Assembly (NCBI RefSeq): GCF_041596335.1
Contig: NZ_JBFHIT010000019.1
Location: forward strand, 1 to 64,000
Source: Mangrovibacterium sp041596335
GTDB taxonomy: Bacteria; Bacteroidota; Bacteroidia; Bacteroidales; Prolixibacteraceae
Reading direction: 5' to 3'
DNA length: 64,000 bases
The notes beneath the pieces were generated by a model. That model was not told the DNA's origin. It did not search any database and saw only the letters and a list, made by a program, of their open reading frames with translations. The position numbers and the translations under genes were made by a program. Of the stretch, positions 26,880 through 35,553 are shown piece after piece. How positions within the stretch are numbered: the first letter of the stretch is position 1; each line of letters starts with the position of its first letter.

Positions 26880-29800
26880 TTATGCCTTTTTTTTAACAAA
26901 AATACGAGCCTCAACATCCTGATCAATTTCAACCAACTGGCCTTGACCATTTTCCATCTCATCGACCAATAAAAGCTCTGCTGATAAAGTTTGCGTACTG
27001 ATGTACTCTTTATAGTTCATCAGGGCTTCAGTGTAATAATCATGTTTCAGGATCTTCAGAGAGATGCGATCGGTTACCTCAAAATTGCTGTCCTTACGGA
27101 TATTTTGAATTTTGTTAATAAACTCGCGGGCAATCCCCTCTTGTTTTAGTTCCTCGTTGATATGAATATCTAAGGCGATAGTTAGCTCACCTTCGCTGGA
27201 AACCGTCCATCCTTCGATATCCTCGGTTGTAATATCAACATCTTCGGGTGACAAAACAACATCCTGCCCACCAATATTTAGATTGAAATGACCGGTTTTC
27301 TCCAAACTTGAAATGTCATCTTGGTTGAATTGTGCGACCGAAGCAGCAATTTGCTTCATAATTTTGCCATACTTGGGCCCAAGAGTTTTAAAGTTCGGCT
27401 TTATCTTCTTTTTTATGACCCCGGCGGTATCGGTCAGATATTCTACTTCCTTCACGTTCACTTCGGAAAGAATAATATCTTCAACTGCTTCAAACTGCTC
27501 TTTAAACCGGGCATTCAGCACTGGAACCATAATTTTTGCCAGCGGCTGACGCACTTTCAGTTTTTCCTTGCGACGCAATCCCAGGATCATGGATGAGGCC
27601 CGTTGCGCGATATCCATTTTCTGCTCCAGATCTTTGTCGATCAACGCCTCATTTGCAGTCGGGAATTCAGTCAGGTGTACACTTTGGTCAGTTTCTCTGC
27701 CTGTCAGCTTATTGAGATCGGTATACAACAAATCGGAATAGAAAGGAGCCAGCGGAGCCGACAGTTTAGCTACTGTTACCAAACAAGTGTACAGGGTTTG
27801 GTAGGCCGAAATTTTATCCTTGTCATATTCTCCACCCCAATAACGTTTACGGCTCAAGCGCACAAACCAATTGCTAAGGTTCTCGTTCACAAATTCAGAA
27901 ATTGCACGTCCGGCGCGGGTTGGCTCATAGTTTTCGAGACTTTCGCCCACTTCCTTCACAAGCGTGTTCAACAACGAAATAACCCATCGGTCTAATTCCG
28001 GACGTTCCGCCACCGGAAGCTCATCTTCCTGGAAACGGAAACCATCGATATTTGCGTACAGGGCAAAGAAGTTATAAGTATTGTAAAGCGTTCCGAAGAA
28101 TTTACGTCGGACTTCATCTACTCCGCCAACATCAAACTTAAGGTTATCCCAAGGCTGCGAATTGGTGAGCATATACCAGCGCAACGGATCGGAACCATAT
28201 TTCTCAATGGTCTCAAACGGATCGACAGCATTACCCAGGCGTTTCGACATTTTATTCCCGTTTTTATCGAGCACCAACCCATTTGAGATGATGTTTCGGA
28301 AAGCAACCGATTCATCAATCATGGTAGCGATGGCATGCAGGGTAAAGAACCAACCACGAGTTTGGTCAACTCCCTCGGCGATAAAATCGGCCGGGAACAC
28401 TCCACGCCCTTCTGACGGTTGGTATTTTTCTTTGTTTTCGAACGGATAATGGTTTTGCGCATAAGGCATTGCACCCGAATCGAACCAAACATCAATCAAA
28501 TCTGGCTCGCGAAACATCTTCTCACCATTATCGGCAACCAGCACAATATCGTCGACATAAGGACGATGCAGGTCTATTTTGTCATAATTTGAATTCTCAA
28601 AATCACCGGGAACAAATCCTTCGTACGGATTTTTGGTCATCACTCCGGCTGCGACTGCTTTTTCAATTTCAGCATATAAATCCTCAACGGAGCCAAAACA
28701 CTTGGTTTGCTCACCATCTTCTGTTCGCCAAATCGGAAGTGGAGTTCCCCAGAATCGAGAACGACTCAGATTCCAGTCGACCAAATTCTCAAGCCAGTTC
28801 CCAAAACGTCCTGTTCCGGTCGATTGTGGCTTCCAGTTGATGGTGTTATTCAAAGCGATCAGTTTATCTTTCACCGCCGTTGTGCGCACAAACCAGCTAT
28901 CGAGCGGATAATAGAGCACCGGTTTATCGGTTCGCCAGCAATGCGGATAGCTGTGCTCGTGTTTTTCAACTTTGAACGCTTTGCTTTCTTTTTTTAGCAT
29001 CACCGAGATGTCAACGTCAACGGTTGAGTAGCTTTCGTCGAGTGAATCGTCGTATTCATTCTTCACATAACGGCCGCTGAATTCCGCATAGCTTGCGGTA
29101 TTTACCTGACTCGCCACAAAGGTCTCGTCCATCTTTTCAATGCGGAAGAAACGTCCGGTTCTATCCACCAGCGGCTGATTTTTTCCATCCTTATCAATCA
29201 CCAACAACGGGGCAATGCCGTTTTGTTTGGCCACCCGGTCGTCATCGGCACCAAACGTTGGCGCAATATGTACGATACCGGTACCATCTTCAGTGGTCAC
29301 AAAATCGCCGGTAATTACCCGAAAGGCATCGCCATTCGGTTTCACCCAGTTAATCAGCTGCTCATAATTTACGCCAGCCAATTCTTCACCGGTGTACTCG
29401 CCCATTACTTCGTAAGGAATTTTCTTGTCGCCAGGCTTGTAGTCTTCAAAATCGATGTCGGTATTCTTCGGATCGAAATGACTATACAGCAGATCTTTGG
29501 CCAGAATTACCGTCATTGGTTCTCCGGTATACGGGTTGAAGGATTTCACCTTCACATAGGTTATCCGGGGCCCAACACAAAGAGCGGTATTGGAAGGCAA
29601 TGTCCATGGGGTAGTTGTCCAGGCCATGAAATAAAGAGGCGACTCCACTCCATCGTACAGGAATTCGGATTTAGCATCACGGATCACTGAAAACTGAGCA
29701 ACAGCGGTTGTATCCTTCACATCGCGGTAGCAACCCGGTTGATTTAGCTCGTGAGAGCTCAAACCCGTTCCGGCAGCAGGCGAATAAGGTTGAATGGTAT

Positions 29801-30332
29801 AGCCTTTGTAGAGCAAATTCTTGTCGAACAGTTGTTTCAACAACCACCAAACCGACTCAATGTAGCGATTATCGTAAGTGATATACGGATCGTCCATATT
29901 CACCCAATAGCCCATTTGACGTGTTAGTTGCTCCCATTCTTTGGTATATTTCATCACCTCGCGGCGACAAGCTGCATTGTATTCTTCAACGGTAATTTTA
30001 GTTCCGATATCCTCTTTGGTAATGCCAAGCGATTTTTCGACGCTCAGCTCAACAGGTAAGCCGTGGGTATCCCAGCCTGCTTTCCGGTGAACCCGAAAGC
30101 CTTTCATGGTTTTGTAGCGGCAAAATGTGTCCTTAATGGCGCGGGCCATCACATGGTGAATTCCCGGCATTCCGTTAGCCGATGGCGGCCCTTCGTAAAA
30201 AACGAATGTCGGGTTCCCTTCCCGGGTTGAAATACTTTTATGAAAGGTATCATCTTCCTCCCAGCTGTTCAGTACATCTTTATTGATCTGAGAGAGATCT
30301 AAATGCTTGTATTCGCGGAATTTATCGCTCAT
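26880..30332 (-). CDS. ileS: isoleucyl-tRNA synthetase, IleS2-like with GXHH-type signature
   Basis: A 1150-residue class I synthetase charging tRNA-Ile. The length and sequence (YEGPPSANG, KAGWDTHGLPVE, KNGNKMSKRLGN) fit the longer, eukaryote-like IleS2 type, without the C-terminal zinc-binding region of IleS1. The first active-site signature, normally HXGH, reads GIHH at residues 57-60, that is with first and third residues exchanged. Such a GXHH form has been described for IleS2 enzymes that are extremely resistant to mupirocin. The editing domain (about 200-400) and anticodon-binding region (about 700-1000) are present. It has its own promoter box. Confidence 0.97.
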   Translation of the reverse strand: MSDKFREYKHLDLSQINKDVLNSWEEDDTFHKSISTREGNPTFVFYEGPPSANGMPGIHHVMARAIKDTFCRYKTMKGFRVHRKAGWDTHGLPVELSVEKSLGITKEDIGTKITVEEYNAACRREVMKYTKEWEQLTRQMGYWVNMDDPYITYDNRYIESVWWLLKQLFDKNLLYKGYTIQPYSPAAGTGLSSHELNQPGCYRDVKDTTAVAQFSVIRDAKSEFLYDGVESPLYFMAWTTTPWTLPSNTALCVGPRITYVKVKSFNPYTGEPMTVILAKDLLYSHFDPKNTDIDFEDYKPGDKKIPYEVMGEYTGEELAGVNYEQLINWVKPNGDAFRVITGDFVTTEDGTGIVHIAPTFGADDDRVAKQNGIAPLLVIDKDGKNQPLVDRTGRFFRIEKMDETFVASQVNTASYAEFSGRYVKNEYDDSLDESYSTVDVDISVMLKKESKAFKVEKHEHSYPHCWRTDKPVLYYPLDSWFVRTTAVKDKLIALNNTINWKPQSTGTGRFGNWLENLVDWNLSRSRFWGTPLPIWRTEDGEQTKCFGSVEDLYAEIEKAVAAGVMTKNPYEGFVPGDFENSNYDKIDLHRPYVDDIVLVADNGEKMFREPDLIDVWFDSGAMPYAQNHYPFENKEKYQPSEGRGVFPADFIAEGVDQTRGWFFTLHAIATMIDESVAFRNIISNGLVLDKNGNKMSKRLGNAVDPFETIEKYGSDPLRWYMLTNSQPWDNLKFDVGGVDEVRRKFFGTLYNTYNFFALYANIDGFRFQEDELPVAERPELDRWVISLLNTLVKEVGESLENYEPTRAGRAISEFVNENLSNWFVRLSRKRYWGGEYDKDKISAYQTLYTCLVTVAKLSAPLAPFYSDLLYTDLNKLTGRETDQSVHLTEFPTANEALIDKDLEQKMDIAQRASSMILGLRRKEKLKVRQPLAKIMVPVLNARFKEQFEAVEDIILSEVNVKEVEYLTDTAGVIKKKIKPNFKTLGPKYGKIMKQIAASVAQFNQDDISSLEKTGHFNLNIGGQDVVLSPEDVDITTEDIEGWTVSSEGELTIALDIHINEELKQEGIAREFINKIQNIRKDSNFEVTDRISLKILKHDYYTEALMNYKEYISTQTLSAELLLVDEMENGQGQLVEIDQDVEARIFVKKKA

Positions 30333-30366
30333 TAGAATCCTATTTTTACCTATTTTAAAAATCCCA

Positions 30367-30374
30367 CAAATATA
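30367..30374 (-). promoter_or_regulatory. -7 box of the ileS promoter
   Basis: TATATTTG on the minus strand, a full match to the Bacteroidota TAnnTTTG element, 35 bases upstream of the ileS start codon. The -33 TTTG element is weak. Confidence 0.5.
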
Positions 30375-30481
30375 GGAATTTTTTAACTATCGTAACCCCA
30401 ATCGATCAATCGATGAACGCATTTAACGCAGGGGAAATCTGCATCGGGAAAACCACACCAACAACCTCTCAATGTGCCTCT

Positions 30482-30514
30482 TAAATAAAAAGGTTGCCGA
30501 AATAAGCAACCTTT
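30482..30514 (-). terminator. orphan rho-independent terminator
   Basis: AAAGGTTGC (30489-30497) and GCAACCTTT (30506-30514) form a perfect 9-bp stem with an eight-base loop. On the minus strand it is followed by TTATTTAA. No minus-strand gene lies directly upstream, so it probably ends a small RNA. Confidence 0.65.
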
Positions 30515-30687
30515 GGGAATAATAAAGCTTGGGAAGGGGAAGAATAATTTGTGAAAACACGACACTGTGCAGCGTGATTTCACGACAGGTCAACAAAAGT
30601 GATAAAGGCAACTGAACATTCGAAAAATAATCCTCCAATGCCGTTCTCTTTAGCAACTTGTTGATGGCTTAAAAGTAAGATGTTTCA
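30482..30687 (-). ncRNA. candidate small RNA (~200 nt) with own promoter and terminator
   Basis: The 489-bp space between the divergent ileS and ComF-like genes holds a minus-strand unit that no gene explains. It has a possible promoter (AAGGTTTG at 30694-30701, TTG 21 bases further upstream at 30723-30725) and a strong terminator (9-bp perfect stem at 30489-30514 followed by T-rich sequence). The spacing gives a transcript of about 200 nt, and GGAGGA (near 30632) can pair with TCTTCC (near 30540), so a long hairpin is possible. Size and shape would suit 6S RNA, but I cannot confirm that. Minus-strand ORFs in it run through the terminator. Confidence 0.4.
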
Positions 30688-30693
30688 TCACAC

Positions 30694-30725
30694 CAAACCT
30701 TATCTCTTGTTTATCAGACAATCAA
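30694..30725 (-). promoter_or_regulatory. possible promoter of the candidate small RNA
   Basis: Minus strand: TTG (30723-30725), a 21-base spacer, then AAGGTTTG (30694-30701), which matches TAnnTTTG at seven of eight defined or free positions. Spacing agrees with the 19-21 bases of Bacteroidota promoters. Confidence 0.35.
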
Positions 30726-30821
30726 CCTTTTGTTAAATTTATTGTTGGCTATCTTAGTTCATTCTTAACACTGAATCGGCTAAATGTCATTTTTCGTAAC
30801 TTATGGTTAAAATTCGACCCC

Positions 30822-31517
30822 ATGAATGCGATAACTCATAGCTTCCAGCAATTCGTTGAACTCATTTTTCCGCGAAATTGTGTCGTTTGCGGACAAAAGC
30901 TCATTCAACACGAAGAATTCCTTTGTCTACAATGCCTTTTGCACCTCCCGAGAACCAATCACCATGCTGTTCGCGAAAACCCGATGGAACAACTCTTCTA
31001 TGGGCGTGTTTCGGTTGATCGCGCATGTGCCTTTTTCGAATTTAAAAAGGGCAGCGAATACCAAAATATTCTACATGAACTAAAGTACCGGGGACAAAAA
31101 GAACTGGGCAGTTATATGGGTAAGCGCTTTGGAATGAGCCTAAAAAAAGACAACGACCTTCAGTCGGCAGATTATATCTGCCCCGTGCCGCTGCACCCTA
31201 AAAAGGAACGAAAACGGGGCTACAATCAGAGTTTCCACATTGCCCTGGGCCTATCTGAATCACTCGGCATTCCGCTCGACAATACCAACCTGATCCGAGC
31301 CACCCACACCTCCACCCAAACGCGCAAATCGCGCTGGGAGCGCTGGCAAAATGTCGATGGAATTTTCTGTCTGAGAGATCCGACAAAATTCGCTGACAAA
31401 CATCTGATTTTGGTTGACGATGTAGTGACAACCGGCGCCACTCTTGAAGCCTGCGCGACCACTATTCACGGGCAATGCAAAGCCAGGATAAGTGTGTTGA
31501 CACTGGCGATTGCCTGA
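30822..31517 (+). CDS. ComF family phosphoribosyltransferase-like protein
   Basis: A 231-residue protein with an N-terminal zinc-ribbon-like pattern (CVVCGQK, CLQC), a middle with CPVPLHPKKERKRGYNQ and a C-terminal PRTase loop LILVDDVVTTGATLEACA that would bind PRPP. ComF is needed for natural DNA uptake in several bacteria, probably as a helicase partner. No other competence gene is nearby. It is transcribed away from ileS and ends 47 bases from the convergent sirtuin gene. Confidence 0.9.
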   Translation: MNAITHSFQQFVELIFPRNCVVCGQKLIQHEEFLCLQCLLHLPRTNHHAVRENPMEQLFYGRVSVDRACAFFEFKKGSEYQNILHELKYRGQKELGSYMGKRFGMSLKKDNDLQSADYICPVPLHPKKERKRGYNQSFHIALGLSESLGIPLDNTNLIRATHTSTQTRKSRWERWQNVDGIFCLRDPTKFADKHLILVDDVVTTGATLEACATTIHGQCKARISVLTLAIA

Positions 31518-31564
31518 CCATTAGCGACATATATGATTTAATAATCTGGCAGCAGGTCTGGCCG

Positions 31565-32248
31565 TTATAAATTTGCCAACAGATCGATCAACTTTTGCAT
31601 TCCGGCTCCAGCCTTTTCTTCAATAAATGTGACCCCTTTGACTTTCAAGGCCGGTCGTTCGGGATCGATGATAAAGACCGGGCAATTGGATGGTGTATAG
31701 TGAACCAGCCCTGCTGCGGGGTATACATTAAGCGAGGTACCAATGACGACAAAAATATCGGCCTGCGAAGTAATTTCAACAGCTTCATCCATCGCCGGAA
31801 CAGCCTCGCCAAACCAAACAATATGCGGACGCAGCTGACTCCCTTTAGGGCATTTCGCACCTAATTTCAATTCCCATCCATCTAAATCAAAAATCAGCTC
31901 GGGATCAATTGAACTGCGGACTTTCTTCAACTCTCCGTGCAAATGAATCACCTTCCGACTTCCGGCACGTTCATGCAAATCATCGACATTCTGAGTGATG
32001 ATCTGCACATCAAAATCCTCCTGTAGACCAGCTAAAAGCTGATGCCCCAAATTCGGTTCACAGTCCAGCAACTGCTTTCGACGATCGTTATAGAATCGAT
32101 TCACCAATTCCGGATTCCGTTGCCATGCTTCGGGAGTTGCCACATCCATCACATCATACTCTTCCCACAATCCACCCATATCGCGAAAAGTACGCAAGCC
32201 ACTCTCCTGACTCATTCCGGCGCCCGATAAAACGACTAATTTTTTCAT
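31565..32248 (-). CDS. Sir2-family NAD-dependent deacylase (class III), zinc module lost
   Basis: A 227-residue sirtuin. NAD-binding GAGMSQESGLRTFRD (near residues 9-23), QNVDDLHE and the catalytic histidine in HLHGE are intact. Tyr and Arg in FYNDRRKQL match the class III pair that recognises succinyl- or malonyl-lysine in CobB/SIRT5. In the zinc module only one cysteine remains (AKCPKG) and the first is replaced by serine (VRSS), so no four-cysteine zinc site is possible. It should remove acyl groups from lysines using NAD; activity without zinc is an inference from related Bacteroidota proteins. Confidence 0.9.
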   Translation of the reverse strand: MKKLVVLSGAGMSQESGLRTFRDMGGLWEEYDVMDVATPEAWQRNPELVNRFYNDRRKQLLDCEPNLGHQLLAGLQEDFDVQIITQNVDDLHERAGSRKVIHLHGELKKVRSSIDPELIFDLDGWELKLGAKCPKGSQLRPHIVWFGEAVPAMDEAVEITSQADIFVVIGTSLNVYPAAGLVHYTPSNCPVFIIDPERPALKVKGVTFIEEKAGAGMQKLIDLLANL

Positions 32249-32269
32249 TTACGATTCATTTTTGGCTAA

Positions 32270-32301
32270 AGTTAAAAAGTAAGGGCCGGAAAACCGGCCC
32301 T
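32270..32301 (-). terminator. terminator of the first DUF2007 gene
   Basis: AGGGCCGG (32282-32289) and CCGGCCCT (32294-32301) form a perfect 8-bp GC-rich stem with a four-base loop. The minus strand continues with a T-rich stretch. It lies 36 bases past the DUF2007 stop codon. Confidence 0.75.
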
Positions 32302-32337
32302 GTATCATCTCTTTTTACAAATCTTTGAAATCAACCT

Positions 32338-32607
32338 TCAAACATTTAGTTCGTCTACACGCTGATTAACAAACTTTTTAACAATCTCATGCGCTTCTTC
32401 TACATTTGAACTGGAAACGATCACTTTTACGGCCCCACTGGCTTCATGCCCGCTCCACCATAGATCTTTGTTTTCCACCGTATCATTTTTCAAGAAGGAA
32501 TAAATCCGGGCATTATCCAGCATAATTTTCAACATGGATGCCTGAAGACTCGTACCTGTAAATACTTCGACAGGAATAATGGTTTGAACAGAATTTGTTG
32601 GTTTCAT
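32338..32607 (-). CDS. DUF2007 domain small protein, copy 1
   Basis: An 89-residue protein from the ATG at 32607, which aligns with the start of its neighbour; an upstream ATG adds four residues. It consists of one DUF2007 domain (a small ACT/GlnB-like ferredoxin fold): PVEVFTGTSLQASMLKIMLDNA at the front, VKVIVSSSNVEEAHEIV at the back. The domain is thought to bind small ligands or partners; function is unknown. A paralogue lies 383 bp upstream and a third copy is fused to UspA at 57428. Confidence 0.8.
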   Translation of the reverse strand: MKPTNSVQTIIPVEVFTGTSLQASMLKIMLDNARIYSFLKNDTVENKDLWWSGHEASGAVKVIVSSSNVEEAHEIVKKFVNQRVDELNV

Positions 32608-32639
32608 AATATCCTCCATCTTAAGTCTATAATATGGCT

Positions 32640-32990
32640 CTCAATATACCAATTATTAGTACATAAATATTGTTTCATAGATTGGCAATTTACCTGTTTT
32701 GAAACAGTCGGGTAAGCAAATAGAGATTTATGATCTCTACAAATCTAAAATCCGTTCAACACCTCATCACCCAACAAGAACCCCTCTCCCTGGAACTAGA
32801 ATTCGCCGGGCAAATTCCAGTTCGATGATTCAATGGACGTTGACTTACAAAAAATAGCTTTTCCTGCAAACGGTCCGGCAACCACCAATTTCACCACGAC
32901 AAAGCAGGCAACGACTGCAAAAAAAAGAGCCGGAAACCCGGCTCTTACTATTGTTCTTGTATGAATACTTGACTATCTCACTTCAACCAT
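32640..32990. other. 351-bp spacer between the two DUF2007 genes
   Basis: The right end holds the terminator of copy 2. The left end must hold the promoter of copy 1. A TGTTTCA/TGAAACA inverted repeat with a 21-base loop lies near 32670-32704. No ORF is credible here. Confidence 0.4.
32918..32946 (-). terminator. terminator of the second DUF2007 gene
   Basis: AAGAGCCGG (32925-32933) and CCGGCTCTT (32938-32946) form a perfect 9-bp stem with a four-base loop, followed on the minus strand by a run of T. Confidence 0.8.
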
Positions 32991-33251
32991 TCAGTTCGCT
33001 TGCATGTTTTTAACGAACTTATCTACAACTTCACGTGCATCATCCAAGTCTCTGTTGGCTACGATAACCTTTACAGCACCAACACCTCCGGAATCTGTCT
33101 GCCATGGGGTTAACGTCCCAGTTATTGGGTCTTTCAGGAAAGAATAAACTCCGGCATCATCCAACATACTTTTTAACATGGAAGCCTGTAGGTTGGTACC
33201 GGCAAAAACCTCGATTGGTAAAATCTCACGATCAGGATGTTTTGGTTTCAT
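32991..33251 (-). CDS. DUF2007 domain small protein, copy 2
   Basis: An 86-residue paralogue of the gene downstream: PIEVFAGTNLQASMLKSMLDDAGVYSFLKD and VKVIVANRDLDDAREVVDKFV align almost residue by residue. Each copy has its own terminator, so the two are separately transcribed. Function unknown; a ligand-binding regulatory role is plausible from the fold. Confidence 0.82.
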   Translation of the reverse strand: MKPKHPDREILPIEVFAGTNLQASMLKSMLDDAGVYSFLKDPITGTLTPWQTDSGGVGAVKVIVANRDLDDAREVVDKFVKNMQAN

Positions 33252-33420
33252 AGTACATGGGTTTAAAGTCTGTAATTACTTCCTAATTTATTTGTTTTAA
33301 AGCACTAAATGAATTAGTTATGTTCACAGAGCTACCTGTTCTTTAGCAGCCATTTTCACCTTCAAACCAAAAAACAGGTTCGCTAACCAAAGAAATTGCC
33401 CGAATCTCCGGGAATGGAAG

Positions 33421-33455
33421 TACAAAAAAACCTCATCCGGCAAGAGATGAGGTTT
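33421..33455 (-). terminator. terminator of ilvE
   Basis: AAACCTCATC (33428-33437) pairs perfectly with GATGAGGTTT (33446-33455), eight-base loop, T-run after it on the minus strand. It lies 22 bases past the ilvE stop codon. Confidence 0.82.
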
Positions 33456-33476
33456 CAGTATGGTTATTTTTTTAAA

Positions 33477-34490
33477 TTATTCTACAATGGTTGTCCAGCC
33501 ATGGTGATCGGGCTCGTCGCCGTATTGAATTCCCTGCAACTTTTGAAACAATTTTGTACTCCATGGCCCCGGATCAAATCCGTACAGGTACTCTTTGTCC
33601 AGGTCTTCATCGTAAATCCGTTTGATTGGCGAAATAACGGCGGCTGTTCCGCAGGCACCCACCTCCTCAAACTCCTCGAGCTCTTCAACCGGAACTTTAC
33701 GGCGCTCCACTTTTAATCCGATATCTTCAGCCAGCTGCATCAAACTCATATTAGTGATGGACGGTAGAACTGAATCGGAAAGTGGTGTCACATAGGTGTT
33801 GTTTTTTATCGCGAAGAAGTTGGCCGGTCCACATTCATCGATGTACTTTTTCTCGCGCGAATCGAGATACAGCACTGCTGAATAGTGCCCTTCTTTGGCT
33901 TTTTTCCCTGCAACTAAACTGGCGGCATAATTACCCCCCACTTTGTACTTACCGGTTCCCTGCGGCGCGGCGCGATCGTACTTACGCATAATAACCAGCT
34001 CGGTTGGTTTAAACCCTTCGGGGAAATAGGGTCCAACAGGCATTACAAATATCAGGAAAAGGTATTCAGCAGAAGGTTTCACACCAATTTCAGCTCCGGT
34101 GCCAATCAGCAACGGACGAATATAGAGTGCAGCTCCCGACCCATAGGGAGGCACAAATTCAAGGTTCTTTTTAACCGCCAGCTTAACCGCCTCGCAAAAT
34201 AAATCGACAGGCACATGAGCCATCAAAATACCATCGCTTGACGATTGCATCCGACGGGCATTGTCTTCCATCCGGAAAATCCGAACTTTACCGTCGTTAC
34301 CGGTGAAAGCCTTCAGTCCTTCAAAAGCCTCTTGCCCGTAATGCAGACAAGTAGACGCCATGTGCAAATTCAGGTATTCCGAGTCACTAACTTCCAAAGG
34401 ACCCCATTGACCGTTTTTATACCAGCAACGGATATTATAATTGGTTTTTCGGTAGCCAAAACCTATATTTTTCCAGTCAAGATTTTCCAT
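33477..34490 (-). CDS. ilvE: branched-chain amino acid aminotransferase
   Basis: A 337-residue class IV PLP aminotransferase from the ATG that gives MENLDWKNIGFGY, as in other Bacteroidota; a longer frame adds four residues. It catalyses the last step of Leu, Ile and Val synthesis and their first breakdown step. The PLP lysine lies in GTGKYKVGGNYAAS, and YIDECGPANFF and SITNMSLMQLAEDIG are typical of the family. It is a single gene with its own terminator. Confidence 0.95.
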   Translation of the reverse strand: MENLDWKNIGFGYRKTNYNIRCWYKNGQWGPLEVSDSEYLNLHMASTCLHYGQEAFEGLKAFTGNDGKVRIFRMEDNARRMQSSSDGILMAHVPVDLFCEAVKLAVKKNLEFVPPYGSGAALYIRPLLIGTGAEIGVKPSAEYLFLIFVMPVGPYFPEGFKPTELVIMRKYDRAAPQGTGKYKVGGNYAASLVAGKKAKEGHYSAVLYLDSREKKYIDECGPANFFAIKNNTYVTPLSDSVLPSITNMSLMQLAEDIGLKVERRKVPVEELEEFEEVGACGTAAVISPIKRIYDEDLDKEYLYGFDPGPWSTKLFQKLQGIQYGDEPDHHGWTTIVE

Positions 34491-34670
34491 AGTTAAAATC
34501 AAATTAGACAGCCTTATTCAAAGGTCAAATTAACGAAAAAAAACGCGGAGAATAAAAGACGTATGCTGTTATTCCGGGGAAATTTTAATGTTCTACAAAC
34601 AGATTCAGAAACAAGCATTTACAAAACTCACACCCGCTCTCCTCAATTAAATCCCGCCAAAAATGTACTG

Positions 34671-35474
34671 TTACGAGTGAGTTGTCAGACGTAAAAAGTA
34701 GCCGTTATGTTTTCGAATGTTCAATACGCGATCCTGATCCAGAATTAAATATTGCCCTTTTATCCCTTTCAATTCACCCTCAATAACCGACTGTTTATCA
34801 AAAGAAAGACTATTTAACTTCATCGGATACTCCAAAACAGGATAGTTTAGGCTAACAACATCATTGTTCGCAGAACGGTACTGCCGTAACTCGGATGGCA
34901 AAAGCGAAAGCAGCTTTTCTTTTTCCTCCGGAAGGTTGAAATGTTCGGCTACGTTATTCTTCAACATATCGCGCCAGTTGGTTTTATCGGTGAAATATTT
35001 CTTCAGGAAAACCTCCATCACTCCGGCGATGTGACGATTGGGCGTTTGTGCCACCCGAATAGCGAACGAAGCTCCTTGATCAATCCAACGGGTTGGTACT
35101 TGGTGGTGGCGCGTAACCCCAACTTTCAATTCACTCGAAACTGCCAAATACACGATATGGTCAATCAGGTCGTGTTCTTTGGCCCATTCCATATCGCGGG
35201 CGATCCCCAAATGCGATTTCGACAATTCCGGACGCATGACTGTTTCACTCGCCTCGGGAGCTGTTTGAAGGCAGGAGTAACAAAACCCCTGGCTAAAGGA
35301 GGTCTTTGTGCGCTTGCCACAGCTGATACAGTTAATCTGTCCGTCGAACTGCATACGAATTTGCATCCCAATCAATTCATTCATTGGCACTTCCTGATCG
35401 CCAATTCGAAAATAATACTGGACGGTATCGGCCAGTTCGGAGCGCATTTTTAAAATATTTCCCTGGTATTCCAT
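34671..35474 (-). CDS. DUF2797 domain protein
   Basis: A 267-residue protein from the ATG at 35474 (a longer frame adds 16 residues and is less likely). It has a CISCGK...CYSC zinc-ribbon-like motif near residues 51-72 and the DUF2797 core DHIVYLAVSSELKVGVTRHHQVPTRWIDQGA. The family is widespread and uncharacterised; the latter segment resembles GIY-YIG nucleases in places but the catalytic residues are not evident. The HAD phosphatase gene lies upstream on the same strand. Confidence 0.8.
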   Translation of the reverse strand: MEYQGNILKMRSELADTVQYYFRIGDQEVPMNELIGMQIRMQFDGQINCISCGKRTKTSFSQGFCYSCLQTAPEASETVMRPELSKSHLGIARDMEWAKEHDLIDHIVYLAVSSELKVGVTRHHQVPTRWIDQGASFAIRVAQTPNRHIAGVMEVFLKKYFTDKTNWRDMLKNNVAEHFNLPEEKEKLLSLLPSELRQYRSANNDVVSLNYPVLEYPMKLNSLSFDKQSVIEGELKGIKGQYLILDQDRVLNIRKHNGYFLRLTTHS

Positions 35475-35553
35475 GTATTTATTAAGTAAAAAAAGACAAC
35501 TAGAAAAAGATTTCGGGACCAAGCTAGAAAGGTTTCATTACCGGATTGCCGGG

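Noticed and set aside
30423..30656. Minus-strand ORF of 77 residues in the ileS-ComF gap
   Set aside because: It crosses the strong terminator at 30489-30514, so it cannot be a normal gene.
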